From: Gemmatimonadota bacterium
GTDB lineage: Bacteria > Gemmatimonadota > Gemmatimonadetes > Longimicrobiales > Gaopeijiaceae
Assembly: GCA_022825135.1 (NCBI GenBank)
Contig: JAJDYN010000005.1
Coordinates: 124,001 to 188,000 of the forward strand
Length of the DNA stretch: 64,000 nt
Direction: 5' to 3'
Shown piece by piece: positions 17,514-26,108 of this stretch. The notes under the pieces were generated by a model that was not told the DNA's origin, searched no databases, and saw only the letters and a program-made list of their open reading frames with translations. The stretch's first letter is position 1. Each line of letters begins with the position of its first letter. The translations under genes and the position numbers were made by a program.

Positions 17514-20500
17514 ATGAAGAACGTCATCACCCTCCTGCTCGCGGTGTCGCTGCTACCACTCGCATTCGCGGCGGCCCCGGCCGAGGCGCAGTCCAACGGA
17601 TCCGCGGCCAGCGCGTCGGTCTCCCCTTCCCTCTTCGACGGAATGCGCTACCGCACCGTGGGGCCCGCCCGCGGCGGGCGCGTCACCACTGTCGCAGGCC
17701 ATCCGAGCCACCCCGCGACCTTCTACATGGGAGCGGTCGGCGGCGGCATCTGGAAGACCGAGGACTACGGACAGACCTGGCGGCCCATCTCCGACGGCTA
17801 CCTGGCCACCGGCTCGATGGGTGCGATCCGGGTGGCGCCCTCCGACCCGAACATCATCTACGCCGGTACCGGCTCGGACGGCATCCGCAGCAACGTGATC
17901 ACCGGAAAGGGCATCTACCGGTCCGACGACGCCGGAGACAGCTGGCGCTTCATCGGGCTCCCCGACGCGGGGCAGATCGGCGCCGTCGAGGTGCATCCCG
18001 ACGATCCCGAACTGGTCTACGTTGCCGCGATGGGCAACACCTTCAGGCCCAACCCGGAGCGCGGCGTCTACCGGAGCCGCGACGGGGGCGCGAACTGGGA
18101 GCTGGTGCTCTTCGTCTCCGATTCGACCGGCGCGGTCGACCTCGAGCTGGCCCCCGACAACCCGAACGAGATCTACGCCGGCATGTACCGCGGCGAGCGC
18201 AAGCCCTGGACCATCATCAGCGGGGCGTACGAGGGCGGCATCTACAAGTCCTCGGACGGCGGGGACAGCTGGAGCCAGCTGGAGCAGGGCCTGCCGGGCG
18301 GGCTCTTCGGCAAGAGCGACCTCGCGGTGTCGCCCGCGGATCCGGACCGGGTGTACGCGCTCATCGAGGCGCCGGAGCCCGAGGACGGCCTCTATCGCTC
18401 CGAGGACCGGGGCGCCACCTGGCGTCAGGTGTCGAGCTACAATCCGATCCTCAACCGGCCGTTCTACTACACCGGTGTGGACGCCGACCCCACCAACGCG
18501 GACATCGTCTACGTCAACAACGAGGGGTTCTACAAGTCGACCAACGGCGGGGCGGACTGGCAGCGCCGCCCCACTCCGCACGGCGACAACCACGACATGT
18601 GGATCAACCCGGACGACCCCGACCTGTTCGTCCAGTCCAACGACGGCGGCGCCAACGTCACCCGCGACGGCGGCCTCACCTGGTCCACCCAGAACAACCA
18701 GCCCACGGCCGAGCTCTACCAGGTCGACATCGACGACCGCTTCCCGTACTGGCTGTACGCCGGCCAGCAGGACAATTCGACGATCGCCGTGCCCAGCCGG
18801 CTGCCTTACGGGATGCCCGGGGGACACACGGCCCACTGGCGCGCCGTCGGCGGCTGCGAGACCGGGCCGGTGGTGCCCAAGCCCGGCAATCCGGACATCG
18901 TGTACGCCAACTGCAAGGGCCGCTTCGGCCGCTACAGCTGGAGCACCGACCAGGAGAAGCAGTACTACGTGGGCGCCTGGGACCTGTACGGCCGCAACCC
19001 GGCCGACCTGCCCTACCGCTTCCAGCGGGTGGCGCCCATCCACGTCTCGCCCAACGACCCCAACGTCGTCTACCACACTTCCCAGTACGTGCACCGCACC
19101 ACCGACGAGGGCATGACCTGGGAGACCATCTCTCCCGATCTCACGGCCTTCGAGCCCGAGACCCAGATGGCCTCCGGGGCGCCGATCACGCGCGACATCA
19201 CCGGGGAGGAGCACTACAGCGTGCTCTACGACATTCAGGAATCGCCCCACGACCCGAACGTGATCTGGACGGGCGCCAACGACGGGCCCATCCACGTCAC
19301 CCGCGACGGCGGCGAGAACTGGATGGACGTGACCCCCGACATGCCGGGACGCGGCCGGGTGCAGAACATCGACGTGTCGCCGCATGATCCGGCCAAGGCC
19401 TACGCCGCCATCCTGCGCTACCAGCTGGGCGACTTCCAGCCGTACGCGTACCGGACCGAGGACTACGGGCAGTCGTGGACCCGCATCACCACCGGCGACA
19501 ACGGCATTCCCGACGACCATCCGGTGCGCGTGGTGCGCGAGGACCCGGGCCGCGAGGGACTCCTCTACGCCGGCACCGAATTCGGGATGTTCATCTCCTT
19601 CGACGACGGCGGCAGCTGGCAGTCGTTCAAGCTGAACATGCCCACCACGCCCATCACCGACATCAAGGTGCATCTGGGCGACCTGGTGCTGTCCACGATG
19701 GGACGGGGATTCTGGATCCTCGACAACCTGGGTCCCCTCCACGAGCTGAGCGCGGAGGTCGCCGCCGCGGATGCCCATCTCTTCGCGCCGCGCCCCGCAT
19801 ACCGGGCCTTCAGCTCCGGCTTCGGCGGGGGCTTCGATCCGGCGGCACCCGAGTATCCGCGCCCCGGAGTGGTGATCGACTACTACCTGGCGAACGACGC
19901 GGACGAGGTCTCGCTCGACATCCTGGACGCCGAGGGCAATCTCGTGCGCTCCTTCTCGAGCGCCGCCATGGGCGAGCAGATGGTGCCTCCGGCCGAACCG
20001 GGCATGCGCGCGCCCACCCTCGAGCGCGTCGGCACGCCCAGAATGCCCAGCTCGGCCGGCATGCACCGGTTCACCTGGGACTTCCGCTACCCGGGCCCCT
20101 GGGACGCCAGTCCCGCGCGCGCCGGCCGCGGCGGACCCGTAGCCGTGCCGGGCACCTACCAGGCGCGCCTGAACGTGGGCGACTGGAGCGCCACCGCGAG
20201 CACCGAGGTGCTCATGGACCCACGGGTGGCCGCCGACGGCGTCACCATGGACCACCTGCGCGAGCAGTTCGCACTGGCCATGCAGGTGCGCGACGCGCTC
20301 AGCCAGGCGCGCATGGCCGCGGCGAAGATCGCGGAGGTGACCCCAGGCCTCGAGGACCGGGACGAGATGCAGGACGCCCTGGAGCAGCTGCAGGAGATCG
20401 AGAGGGCGCTGGTGAACGAGAGCGACGACGGCATCCGCTATCCCGAGCGCATGCTGCTCAGCCAGATGAACTACCTCTACTCGATGCTCAACCGCGCCGA

Positions 20501-20615
20501 CCAGATGCCCGGACGGGACGCGCAGGTCCGGTACGAGGAGTTGCAGGCGGAGCTGGAAGTGCACATCCGCAATCTGGAGCGTCTGCTGAGGGCCACGATC
20601 ACGGCGGCCGACTGA
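17514..20615 (+). CDS. Exported Asp-box (sortilin/VPS10-like) beta-propeller protein
   Basis: The 1033-residue protein starts at ATG 17514 after AAAGGGG and has a signal peptide ending near AEAQ. I count eleven Asp-box motifs (S/T-x-D-x-G-x-x-W), for example TEDYGQTW, SRDGGANW, TRDGGENW and SFDDGGSW, spread over the first about 720 residues. This predicts one or two large beta-propellers like sortilin or glycosyl hydrolase BNR proteins. The C-terminal 300 residues hold a beta-rich domain and a helical tail (DALEQLQEIERALVNE). No sialidase arginine triad is evident, so the catalytic label often given to such proteins is unsupported. A small acidic ORF and tryptophan dioxygenase follow on the same strand. 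Confidence 0.88.
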   Translation: MKNVITLLLAVSLLPLAFAAAPAEAQSNGSAASASVSPSLFDGMRYRTVGPARGGRVTTVAGHPSHPATFYMGAVGGGIWKTEDYGQTWRPISDGYLATGSMGAIRVAPSDPNIIYAGTGSDGIRSNVITGKGIYRSDDAGDSWRFIGLPDAGQIGAVEVHPDDPELVYVAAMGNTFRPNPERGVYRSRDGGANWELVLFVSDSTGAVDLELAPDNPNEIYAGMYRGERKPWTIISGAYEGGIYKSSDGGDSWSQLEQGLPGGLFGKSDLAVSPADPDRVYALIEAPEPEDGLYRSEDRGATWRQVSSYNPILNRPFYYTGVDADPTNADIVYVNNEGFYKSTNGGADWQRRPTPHGDNHDMWINPDDPDLFVQSNDGGANVTRDGGLTWSTQNNQPTAELYQVDIDDRFPYWLYAGQQDNSTIAVPSRLPYGMPGGHTAHWRAVGGCETGPVVPKPGNPDIVYANCKGRFGRYSWSTDQEKQYYVGAWDLYGRNPADLPYRFQRVAPIHVSPNDPNVVYHTSQYVHRTTDEGMTWETISPDLTAFEPETQMASGAPITRDITGEEHYSVLYDIQESPHDPNVIWTGANDGPIHVTRDGGENWMDVTPDMPGRGRVQNIDVSPHDPAKAYAAILRYQLGDFQPYAYRTEDYGQSWTRITTGDNGIPDDHPVRVVREDPGREGLLYAGTEFGMFISFDDGGSWQSFKLNMPTTPITDIKVHLGDLVLSTMGRGFWILDNLGPLHELSAEVAAADAHLFAPRPAYRAFSSGFGGGFDPAAPEYPRPGVVIDYYLANDADEVSLDILDAEGNLVRSFSSAAMGEQMVPPAEPGMRAPTLERVGTPRMPSSAGMHRFTWDFRYPGPWDASPARAGRGGPVAVPGTYQARLNVGDWSATASTEVLMDPRVAADGVTMDHLREQFALAMQVRDALSQARMAAAKIAEVTPGLEDRDEMQDALEQLQEIERALVNESDDGIRYPERMLLSQMNYLYSMLNRADQMPGRDAQVRYEELQAELEVHIRNLERLLRATITAAD

Positions 20616-20684
20616 GGGCCTGCCGGACGCACGATCCGCGGGAGGTGCGACCTGAGCTTTGCCTATCACGTCACCTCCGCGGAC

Positions 20685-20903
20685 GTGCTTCTGGTTCTGG
20701 AGGCGCACGGCGCCGCGGAGTCGGAAGAGGACGACGAGGTCCTGGACGCGCTCTATCTCGTCAACGAATGGGAAGGGCGCATTGCCGAGGTGGCGCTGGA
20801 ACATGACGGCGCCCACGACAGCCAACTCGCCGTCTGGCACGAGATCGAGGCCATCCTCATCGAGGAAGGCTATCTGGAAGAACCTCCGAGGCTGGGCGAG
20901 TGA
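20685..20903 (+). CDS. Small acidic protein, unknown, coupled to tryptophan 2,3-dioxygenase
   Basis: The listed start is GTG 20685, giving 72 residues. The same frame runs back through codon CTG 20652, which lies 6 nt after a strong GGAGG (20641-20645); that start would add 11 residues (MSFAYHVTSAD). The protein is strongly acidic (SEEDDEV, EIEAILIEEGYLEE) with no signal peptide or membrane segment. Its TGA overlaps the GTG of the dioxygenase gene in GTGA at 20900-20903, so the two are translationally coupled. I do not recognise the family. A partner or regulator of the dioxygenase is possible from position alone. Confidence 0.6.
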   Translation: MLLVLEAHGAAESEEDDEVLDALYLVNEWEGRIAEVALEHDGAHDSQLAVWHEIEAILIEEGYLEEPPRLGE

Positions 20904-21694
20904 CCCGCACCCCTGAAGCCGTCAACTACGAGCGCTATCTCAGGCTGGATGAGCTGCTCCGGCTCCAGAAGCCGAGGGACGACGTTGAACACGACGAGAT
21001 GCTGTTCATCGTCATCCACCAGGTCTACGAGCTGTGGTTCAAGGTGCTCCTCCACGAGATGGACTACTGCTGTCGCCGGCTCGAAGACGGAGACGCGCCC
21101 CGGGCGCAGCATACGCTCAAGCGCATCCTCACCATCCTCAAGGTGCTGGTCGCGCAGCTCGACATCCTCGAGACGATGAGCCCCGTCGAGTTCCTGACCT
21201 TCCGCGACCACCTGGACACCGCCAGCGGCTTCCAGTCCGATCAGTTCCGCGCCCTGGAGTTCTGCCTGGGCTGGAAGCACCGGGCCGCCATGAAGCGCTT
21301 CGAACCCGGCAGCCGGGCCCGACTGGATCTCGAACGCCGCTGGAGCGCGCGTACGCTTTGGGACTGCTTCCTCCGCTATCTGGCCACGCAGGGATACGCG
21401 GTTCCGGGCACAAGCCTGGAGCGGGATGTGACGCGGCCGGTGGCACCGGACGAGGCCGTGCAGGAGGTCCTGGTCCGCATCTATCGCGGCGACGCCCGCA
21501 ACGCCCAGCTGTGCGAGCGGCTCGTGGACCTGGACGAGGGGCTGCAGGAATGGCGCTACCGCCACATGAAGATGGTGCAGCGGACCATCGGCCATAAACC
21601 CGGGACAGGCGGATCCGCGGGGTCCCGCTATCTGGTCACGACGCTCAACAAGCCCGTGTTCCCTGACCTGTGGGAGATACGCGCCCGGCTGTAG
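20900..21694 (+). CDS. kynA: Tryptophan 2,3-dioxygenase
   Basis: This 264-residue heme enzyme opens the indole ring of L-tryptophan to N-formylkynurenine, the first step of the kynurenine pathway. Diagnostic segments are NYERYL, FIVIHQVYELWFK with His40 in the distal pocket, RDHLDTASGFQSDQFR, and EWRYRHMKMVQRTIG with the axial heme histidine near 222, followed by KPGTGGSAGSRYL that binds substrate. Length matches bacterial homologues. The start is GTG 20900 overlapping the stop of a small acidic ORF. No kynureninase, kynurenine formamidase or later kyn gene is recognisable nearby, except that a class V aminotransferase of unclear role lies 11 kb away. Confidence 0.95.
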   Translation: MTRTPEAVNYERYLRLDELLRLQKPRDDVEHDEMLFIVIHQVYELWFKVLLHEMDYCCRRLEDGDAPRAQHTLKRILTILKVLVAQLDILETMSPVEFLTFRDHLDTASGFQSDQFRALEFCLGWKHRAAMKRFEPGSRARLDLERRWSARTLWDCFLRYLATQGYAVPGTSLERDVTRPVAPDEAVQEVLVRIYRGDARNAQLCERLVDLDEGLQEWRYRHMKMVQRTIGHKPGTGGSAGSRYLVTTLNKPVFPDLWEIRARL

Positions 21695-21737
21695 CGGCAA
21701 ATCCGCCGCGCGCTGCCGCCGATGTTCCGTGGCGCTC

Positions 21738-22829
21738 TCAGGCCCTCTCGCAGACCCTCGGCGCCGTGTAGTCCAGACCCAGCAGGCGAAAGTAGTTCTG
21801 CCCGAGCGCGATGTTGCGGAAGGCGGTGTCGTCGAGATGGCGCAGGATCCGGCTGGTGACCTCCAGCTCGGTGCGGTAGACCGCAAAGCTCTTGTCCCTC
21901 GAAGCCAGGAAGTCGGTCCCCGGGAGAACGCGCTCTGAGAACCGGTTCAGGAAAGGAATGTAGGCCGCCCTCGCCTCCGGGTCCGAGAAATAGGCGTCGT
22001 CCAGGACTCGCCAGGAGATGTCCAGCATCAGGCGGGGATGGCGCTCGAGCATCGACGTCATGATCGCGATGTGTTCGGCCGGGGCCATCCGCGTCAGTTC
22101 CCGCGACAGGCCCATGTGCACCCACACGATGTCATTGTCCGGGTACAGGCGCAGCACCTCCTCCATCAGCGGAACGTAGAGGGTCGGATCCTCGTCGTTG
22201 CCCAGGTCCGCGTGGATCGCCAGCGGCATGTCGCGCTCGCGGAGCACCTCCATGAACGGCGCCCAGTCGTCCAGCACCTCCTCCGCAACCGCCCCGCGGC
22301 CGTTCGCGAACACGGCCTGCTTCACCAGGTTGACCTCGCCCATCCAGGAGAAAACCCCCGGGTACTCCTCCTCCAGGCGGCGCATTTCGGGGAGGATGGT
22401 GGCGGGCCGCGCCAGGTCGGGGAAGGTCATCGACAGCGTCAGATGCACGTCCGATGGCGGACTTGCCGCGTACCCGGCGGCGTTCGCGAGGTCGTTATCG
22501 AGCGAGGGATTCAGCGGGGTGCCGGGACAGTCCAGGTAGTAGGTGCAGGACGAGAAGTCCGGGAGCGTCTGGCCGATCCCGTAGACGTTCGCGAAGAGCA
22601 CGCCCGTCTCCCGCAGGTACCCGACGATCTCGTCGAAGGGGATCTCCGCACCCCCGAAGGGACGGAAGTGGAGGTGGGAGTCGACGACGGTGGTCTGGGG
22701 CTCGACGGAGCGGTCGTAGCACGGGGCGTCGGGGGCCTGGTACAACTCCAGCGACGAAGACGAAACGCAGCCCGTGGCGACTGGCAGCGCGATTGCGAGG
22801 ACGCGGGGGATGGGCCGGGACAGAGACAT
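21738..22829 (-). CDS. Amidohydrolase-family (TIM-barrel) lipoprotein
   Basis: The 363-residue product starts at ATG 22829 (a GTG precedes it in frame). The signal peptide ends in VATGC with Cys21 as lipidation site. The HxH pair, His52 and His54 in DSHLHFRPFGG, opens a metal-dependent hydrolase barrel. AIHADLGNDED and VWVHMGLSREL supply the later histidine strands, and LGQNYFRLLGL is near the C-terminus. The pattern resembles amidohydrolase_2 (2-amino-3-carboxymuconate semialdehyde decarboxylase-like) proteins more than the carboxylated-lysine group. It converges with tryptophan dioxygenase, 43 nt apart, so a link to aromatic-acid turnover is possible but unproven. Confidence 0.8.
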   Translation of the reverse strand: MSLSRPIPRVLAIALPVATGCVSSSSLELYQAPDAPCYDRSVEPQTTVVDSHLHFRPFGGAEIPFDEIVGYLRETGVLFANVYGIGQTLPDFSSCTYYLDCPGTPLNPSLDNDLANAAGYAASPPSDVHLTLSMTFPDLARPATILPEMRRLEEEYPGVFSWMGEVNLVKQAVFANGRGAVAEEVLDDWAPFMEVLRERDMPLAIHADLGNDEDPTLYVPLMEEVLRLYPDNDIVWVHMGLSRELTRMAPAEHIAIMTSMLERHPRLMLDISWRVLDDAYFSDPEARAAYIPFLNRFSERVLPGTDFLASRDKSFAVYRTELEVTSRILRHLDDTAFRNIALGQNYFRLLGLDYTAPRVCERA

Positions 22830-22843
22830 CACCCAACAAAGAA

Positions 22844-22880
22844 CGGCCCCGGAAGGTCGCCGTGCAACCTTCCGGGGCCG
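22844..22880 (-). terminator. Rho-independent terminator of the TonB receptor gene
   Basis: A 14-bp perfect stem (CGGCCCCGGAAGGT at 22844-22857 with its complement at 22867-22880) encloses a 9-nt loop. Read on the minus strand it is followed by TTCTTTGTT. It lies 39 nt beyond the stop of the TonB receptor and just before the start of the lipoprotein amidohydrolase, insulating one from the other. Confidence 0.8.
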
Positions 22881-22918
22881 CGTGATGCCGCTTCCGCCGA
22901 TGGCGGATCAGCTCGGGT

Positions 22919-25858
22919 TTACCACGTGTACCCCAGCTTGGTGTAGACGAAGGCCCCGTTGAAGCCGAAGGGCGTGAACTGGCCGAACCGGTTGCCGACG
23001 CCGTCCGCCGCGCCCGGGTATTCCTGAGGCTTCGTGTTGAGGACGTTCTGGGATCCCACCGTCAGCATCCAGTTGTCGCTGAGGGAGTAGGCCCCCTCGA
23101 CGTCGAAGAGGACGCGGGACGGGTAGTCGATCGTGTTGCCGGGATCCGACACGTAGTAGGGCTGCTCGCCGTCGTAGTAGCCGCCCCAGTGGCTGGCCCG
23201 CACCAGGAGGCGCATGCCGCTGGCGAAGTCGTGGTTCACCGAGACGTTCGCGCGCAGGTTGGGCAGTCCTTCCTCCAGAATGCGGATTCGGCCGCTGCTC
23301 AGCGTCTGCGGGTTGAACTCGGTGACGGTGGTGCGGTTGACGTTCCAGGCGGTGCTGAAGGTGGTGCCGGAACCGTCGCCGCCCGCCACCCGGTACGCGG
23401 CCACCCAGTCGATGCCCTGGCTGCGCGTCGAGAAGTCGTTGATGAAGAAGCGGAATCTGGCGAGCACGCCGCCGGGCCGGATGATGCCCTCGGCGAGCAG
23501 GCGGTCGATGTCCATGGGACTGAGGCTGAAGTCCTGGGTGAAGGTCAGCCGGTCGGACATGCTGATCTGATAGGCGTCGAACGACATGTTGAAGTTGCCG
23601 CTCTCGACCACGGCGCCGACGGCCAGGTTGACCGAGGTCTCCGGCACCAGCGGTTCGCCCCCGTACTCCACGGCCAGATCGGAGGTGGAGGGGATGGTGC
23701 CGTTGTTGGTCAGGTCCATGATGACCGGGTCGTAGATCGTGGAGATGTTGAACGCGTTGGACTGTCCGGGCGTGGGCGCGCGGAACCCCGTGCTCGCGCT
23801 GGCGCGAAGGGCGAAGCCCTCAGAGACTCTGGTGCGGGCGGAGATCTTGCCGTTCAGCGTGCTGCCGAAGTCCGAGAAGTTCTCGTAGCGGGCCGCCACG
23901 CCGAAGGTCCACGCACCCTCCGGCTCCCGGATCTCCAGGTCGCCGTAGGTCGCCACGTTGCTCCGGTTCCACACACCCTCCGTCAGCGGACCGAAGCCGG
24001 TGAACCCGTTCGATCCCGGAGTGAAGCCCTGGCTGGCGAGCGGTCCCTCGGTCCAGGAGGCCTGGTCGCCGGGGACGATCTCGAAACGCTCGTTCCTCCA
24101 TTCCGCGCCGCCCGCGAGGTTCACGCGCTCGTTCACCGCGTAGGAGACGTCGAAGTTCAGGTTGACTTCCTGCTGGTCGTAGATGCCGGGGCGGAAGTAC
24201 GGCGTGCAGGGCTGGTCCGGCACCGCGACCGAGGCGCCCTCGGTGCTGCACGGCTGGTCCGGCCCCAGCGAGGCGTTGACCGTGTTGTACATGTAGAAGT
24301 CCATGTTGGACTTGCCCCAGGCCACGCTGCCGTCCCAGTCCAGGCGGCCGCTGGTGCCCCTGAGGCCCGCCACCGCGGAGCCGTCCAGCACGTAGGCGCC
24401 GAACTGCGGCGTGAAGCCTCCGGGGAAGATCTTGCGGAAGGTGAAGCAGTTCGGATTGGCCATGACCTGGTTGAACGCCTCACGGTCCCTGATGGTCCCG
24501 CTGGCGGGGTCGACCAGCACCCTGGGGCAACCGGCCGCGCCCATCATGCCGCCCTGGGCCTCGAGCAGGTCTCCGACCAGGAGGATGGACCGCTCCCATT
24601 CCGGATCACACGGCTGGTCGCCGAAATAGCGCGGGCAGCCCGAGGTGGCGAACACGCCGCTGCGGGTGCCGGGGTTCCGGAAGTAGAACCCGCCCTCCAC
24701 CTGCTTGCTCACGTAGTTGCCGTGTCCGTAGAACGAGAGGCGGTCGCTGAACAGGTAGCCGGTGTTCGCCCAGATCTTGAGTTCGTCGCTGACCTGGGGG
24801 GAGCCCCAGATCTGCGCGGGCGTGCGCACGCTCGTGTTGCCCTCGTGGACGACCAACCCCACCGCGTCCCGGCGCTGCGTGCTGCGGTCGGTGGGGTTGG
24901 CGTTGCCGTATTCGCCGGTCAGATTGAGGAAGCCGTTCTCCCCGAGCGGCAGGCCGAAGTTGCCCGCGATGCTGTACATCTCCCCGTCGCCGGGGATGGT
25001 GCCGTCCTCGAAGCGCGCCCCGGTCCGCGACATCATGTTTCCGCCCGTCTTGATCTCGATGGCGCCGCCGGAACGGTCGTTCTTGAGGATGAAGTTCATC
25101 ACCCCCGCGATGGCGTCGGAGCCGTACTGGGCCGCCGCGCCGTCGCGCAGCACCTCGGCCTGCTCCAGCGCCAACCCCGGAATCATCGCGAGGTCCGGGC
25201 CCTGCGATCCGTCGGCGAGGCCGTTGCCGTACCAGGTGATGACCGCCGTGCGGTGGCGCCGCTTGCCGTTCAGCAGAATCAGCGTGTGGTCGGGCGCGAG
25301 GCCGCGCAGGTTGGCCGGACGGGCGAAGGTGGCCGCGTCGCTGATTGGCTGGATGTTCACGTTGAACGACGGCACCACGTTGCGGAGCAGGTTGGCGAAG
25401 TCGTTGTCGCCCTGGTTGACGATCTCCGCGTTGGGGATCACGTCGATGGGGACCGCGGACTCCGTCACCGTGCGCGGCCGCGCACGCGTCCCGATGGCGA
25501 CGATGCCTCCGAGCGCGATGGCCTCCTCGCTCAGGATCACGTCCAGCTGCGTCGCCTGCCCGTCCGCGATGGTCACTTCCTGCCGCTCGGCGGCGTAACC
25601 GATCAGCTGGATCTCGACGATGTGCGACCCGGCGGGAATGCCGCCGATGCTGAAGGAGCCGTCGTTGCCGCTGAGGCTGCCGATGTTGAGCGCGGAGATG
25701 AACACCTGCGCGCCGACGACTCCCTGGTTGGTCCCGGCATCGCGGACCGTGCCTTCGAGGGAGCCCTGGGCGTGCGCAGCTGCGGGGAGCGCCACGAACA
25801 AGAGCAGGAACGCGGTCAGCTTGAGGAATCGATTCGAGTTACTTGCGGGCAAGCTCAT
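22919..25858 (-). CDS. TonB-dependent outer-membrane receptor with CarboxypepD_reg domain
   Basis: The 979-residue protein starts at ATG 25858 behind AGGAGGG at 8 nt, with a signal peptide ending near AAHAQ. The order is: a carboxypeptidase-regulatory-like domain at about 31-115 (GTVRDAGTNQGVVGAQVFI), a plug domain at about 130-245 (VVPSFNVN, LRGLAPDHTLILLNGKRRH, EVLRDGAAAQYGSDAIAGVMNF), then a 22-strand-type barrel ending in an aromatic residue (KLGYTW). This is the SusC-like or general TonB receptor plan used for large nutrients or metal complexes. No SusD-like partner is adjacent. The upstream gap holds a possible leader ORF, and a strong terminator follows. Confidence 0.92.
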   Translation of the reverse strand: MSLPASNSNRFLKLTAFLLLFVALPAAAHAQGSLEGTVRDAGTNQGVVGAQVFISALNIGSLSGNDGSFSIGGIPAGSHIVEIQLIGYAAERQEVTIADGQATQLDVILSEEAIALGGIVAIGTRARPRTVTESAVPIDVIPNAEIVNQGDNDFANLLRNVVPSFNVNIQPISDAATFARPANLRGLAPDHTLILLNGKRRHRTAVITWYGNGLADGSQGPDLAMIPGLALEQAEVLRDGAAAQYGSDAIAGVMNFILKNDRSGGAIEIKTGGNMMSRTGARFEDGTIPGDGEMYSIAGNFGLPLGENGFLNLTGEYGNANPTDRSTQRRDAVGLVVHEGNTSVRTPAQIWGSPQVSDELKIWANTGYLFSDRLSFYGHGNYVSKQVEGGFYFRNPGTRSGVFATSGCPRYFGDQPCDPEWERSILLVGDLLEAQGGMMGAAGCPRVLVDPASGTIRDREAFNQVMANPNCFTFRKIFPGGFTPQFGAYVLDGSAVAGLRGTSGRLDWDGSVAWGKSNMDFYMYNTVNASLGPDQPCSTEGASVAVPDQPCTPYFRPGIYDQQEVNLNFDVSYAVNERVNLAGGAEWRNERFEIVPGDQASWTEGPLASQGFTPGSNGFTGFGPLTEGVWNRSNVATYGDLEIREPEGAWTFGVAARYENFSDFGSTLNGKISARTRVSEGFALRASASTGFRAPTPGQSNAFNISTIYDPVIMDLTNNGTIPSTSDLAVEYGGEPLVPETSVNLAVGAVVESGNFNMSFDAYQISMSDRLTFTQDFSLSPMDIDRLLAEGIIRPGGVLARFRFFINDFSTRSQGIDWVAAYRVAGGDGSGTTFSTAWNVNRTTVTEFNPQTLSSGRIRILEEGLPNLRANVSVNHDFASGMRLLVRASHWGGYYDGEQPYYVSDPGNTIDYPSRVLFDVEGAYSLSDNWMLTVGSQNVLNTKPQEYPGAADGVGNRFGQFTPFGFNGAFVYTKLGYTW

Positions 25859-26021
25859 TCGGAAGACCCTCCTGATGAATGGAAACGGGACGACCCGTGC
25901 CTCTACGACGAATCCGACCTGCCGCAAAACGGCAACTTCGGGATCGCGATGGTTGAATTGCACACCCAGGAGATACGGACAGGTTCCCGGGAAACGACAA
26001 AACGCCTTCTGGAAGCGACAT
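25839..26021 (-). CDS. Possible 60-codon leader ORF overlapping the TonB receptor start
   Basis: ATG 26021 follows GGAGG with a 4-nt spacer, and the frame closes inside the receptor gene, overlapping its start by 20 nt in another frame. The peptide is basic (SRSRSCRFAAGRIRRRGTG) with no domain. It may be a leader peptide controlling receptor translation. A random open frame in GC-rich DNA is a serious alternative, since the receptor frame is also open upstream. Confidence 0.25.
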   Translation of the reverse strand: MSLPEGVLSFPGNLSVSPGCAIQPSRSRSCRFAAGRIRRRGTGRPVSIHQEGLPNELARK

Positions 26022-26108
26022 GATGCCTCCGTCCACAAGCTTCTGACACCCGTCGGGCTAACATCAGTTTTCAGGCAGTGCAGCGGAAACGCAAGCCTCA
26101 TACCCCTC

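Noticed and set aside
17553-20840. Minus-strand open frame of about 1095 codons opposite the Asp-box protein
   Set aside because: No domain or signal, Gly/Arg/Val-rich composition; it is the GC-rich shadow of the plus-strand gene, whose motifs and ribosome site are clear.
23189-26023. Plus-strand open frame of about 944 codons opposite the TonB receptor
   Set aside because: Antisense shadow: low-complexity Ala/Gly/Arg/Val content and no family similarity, while the minus strand encodes a complete receptor.
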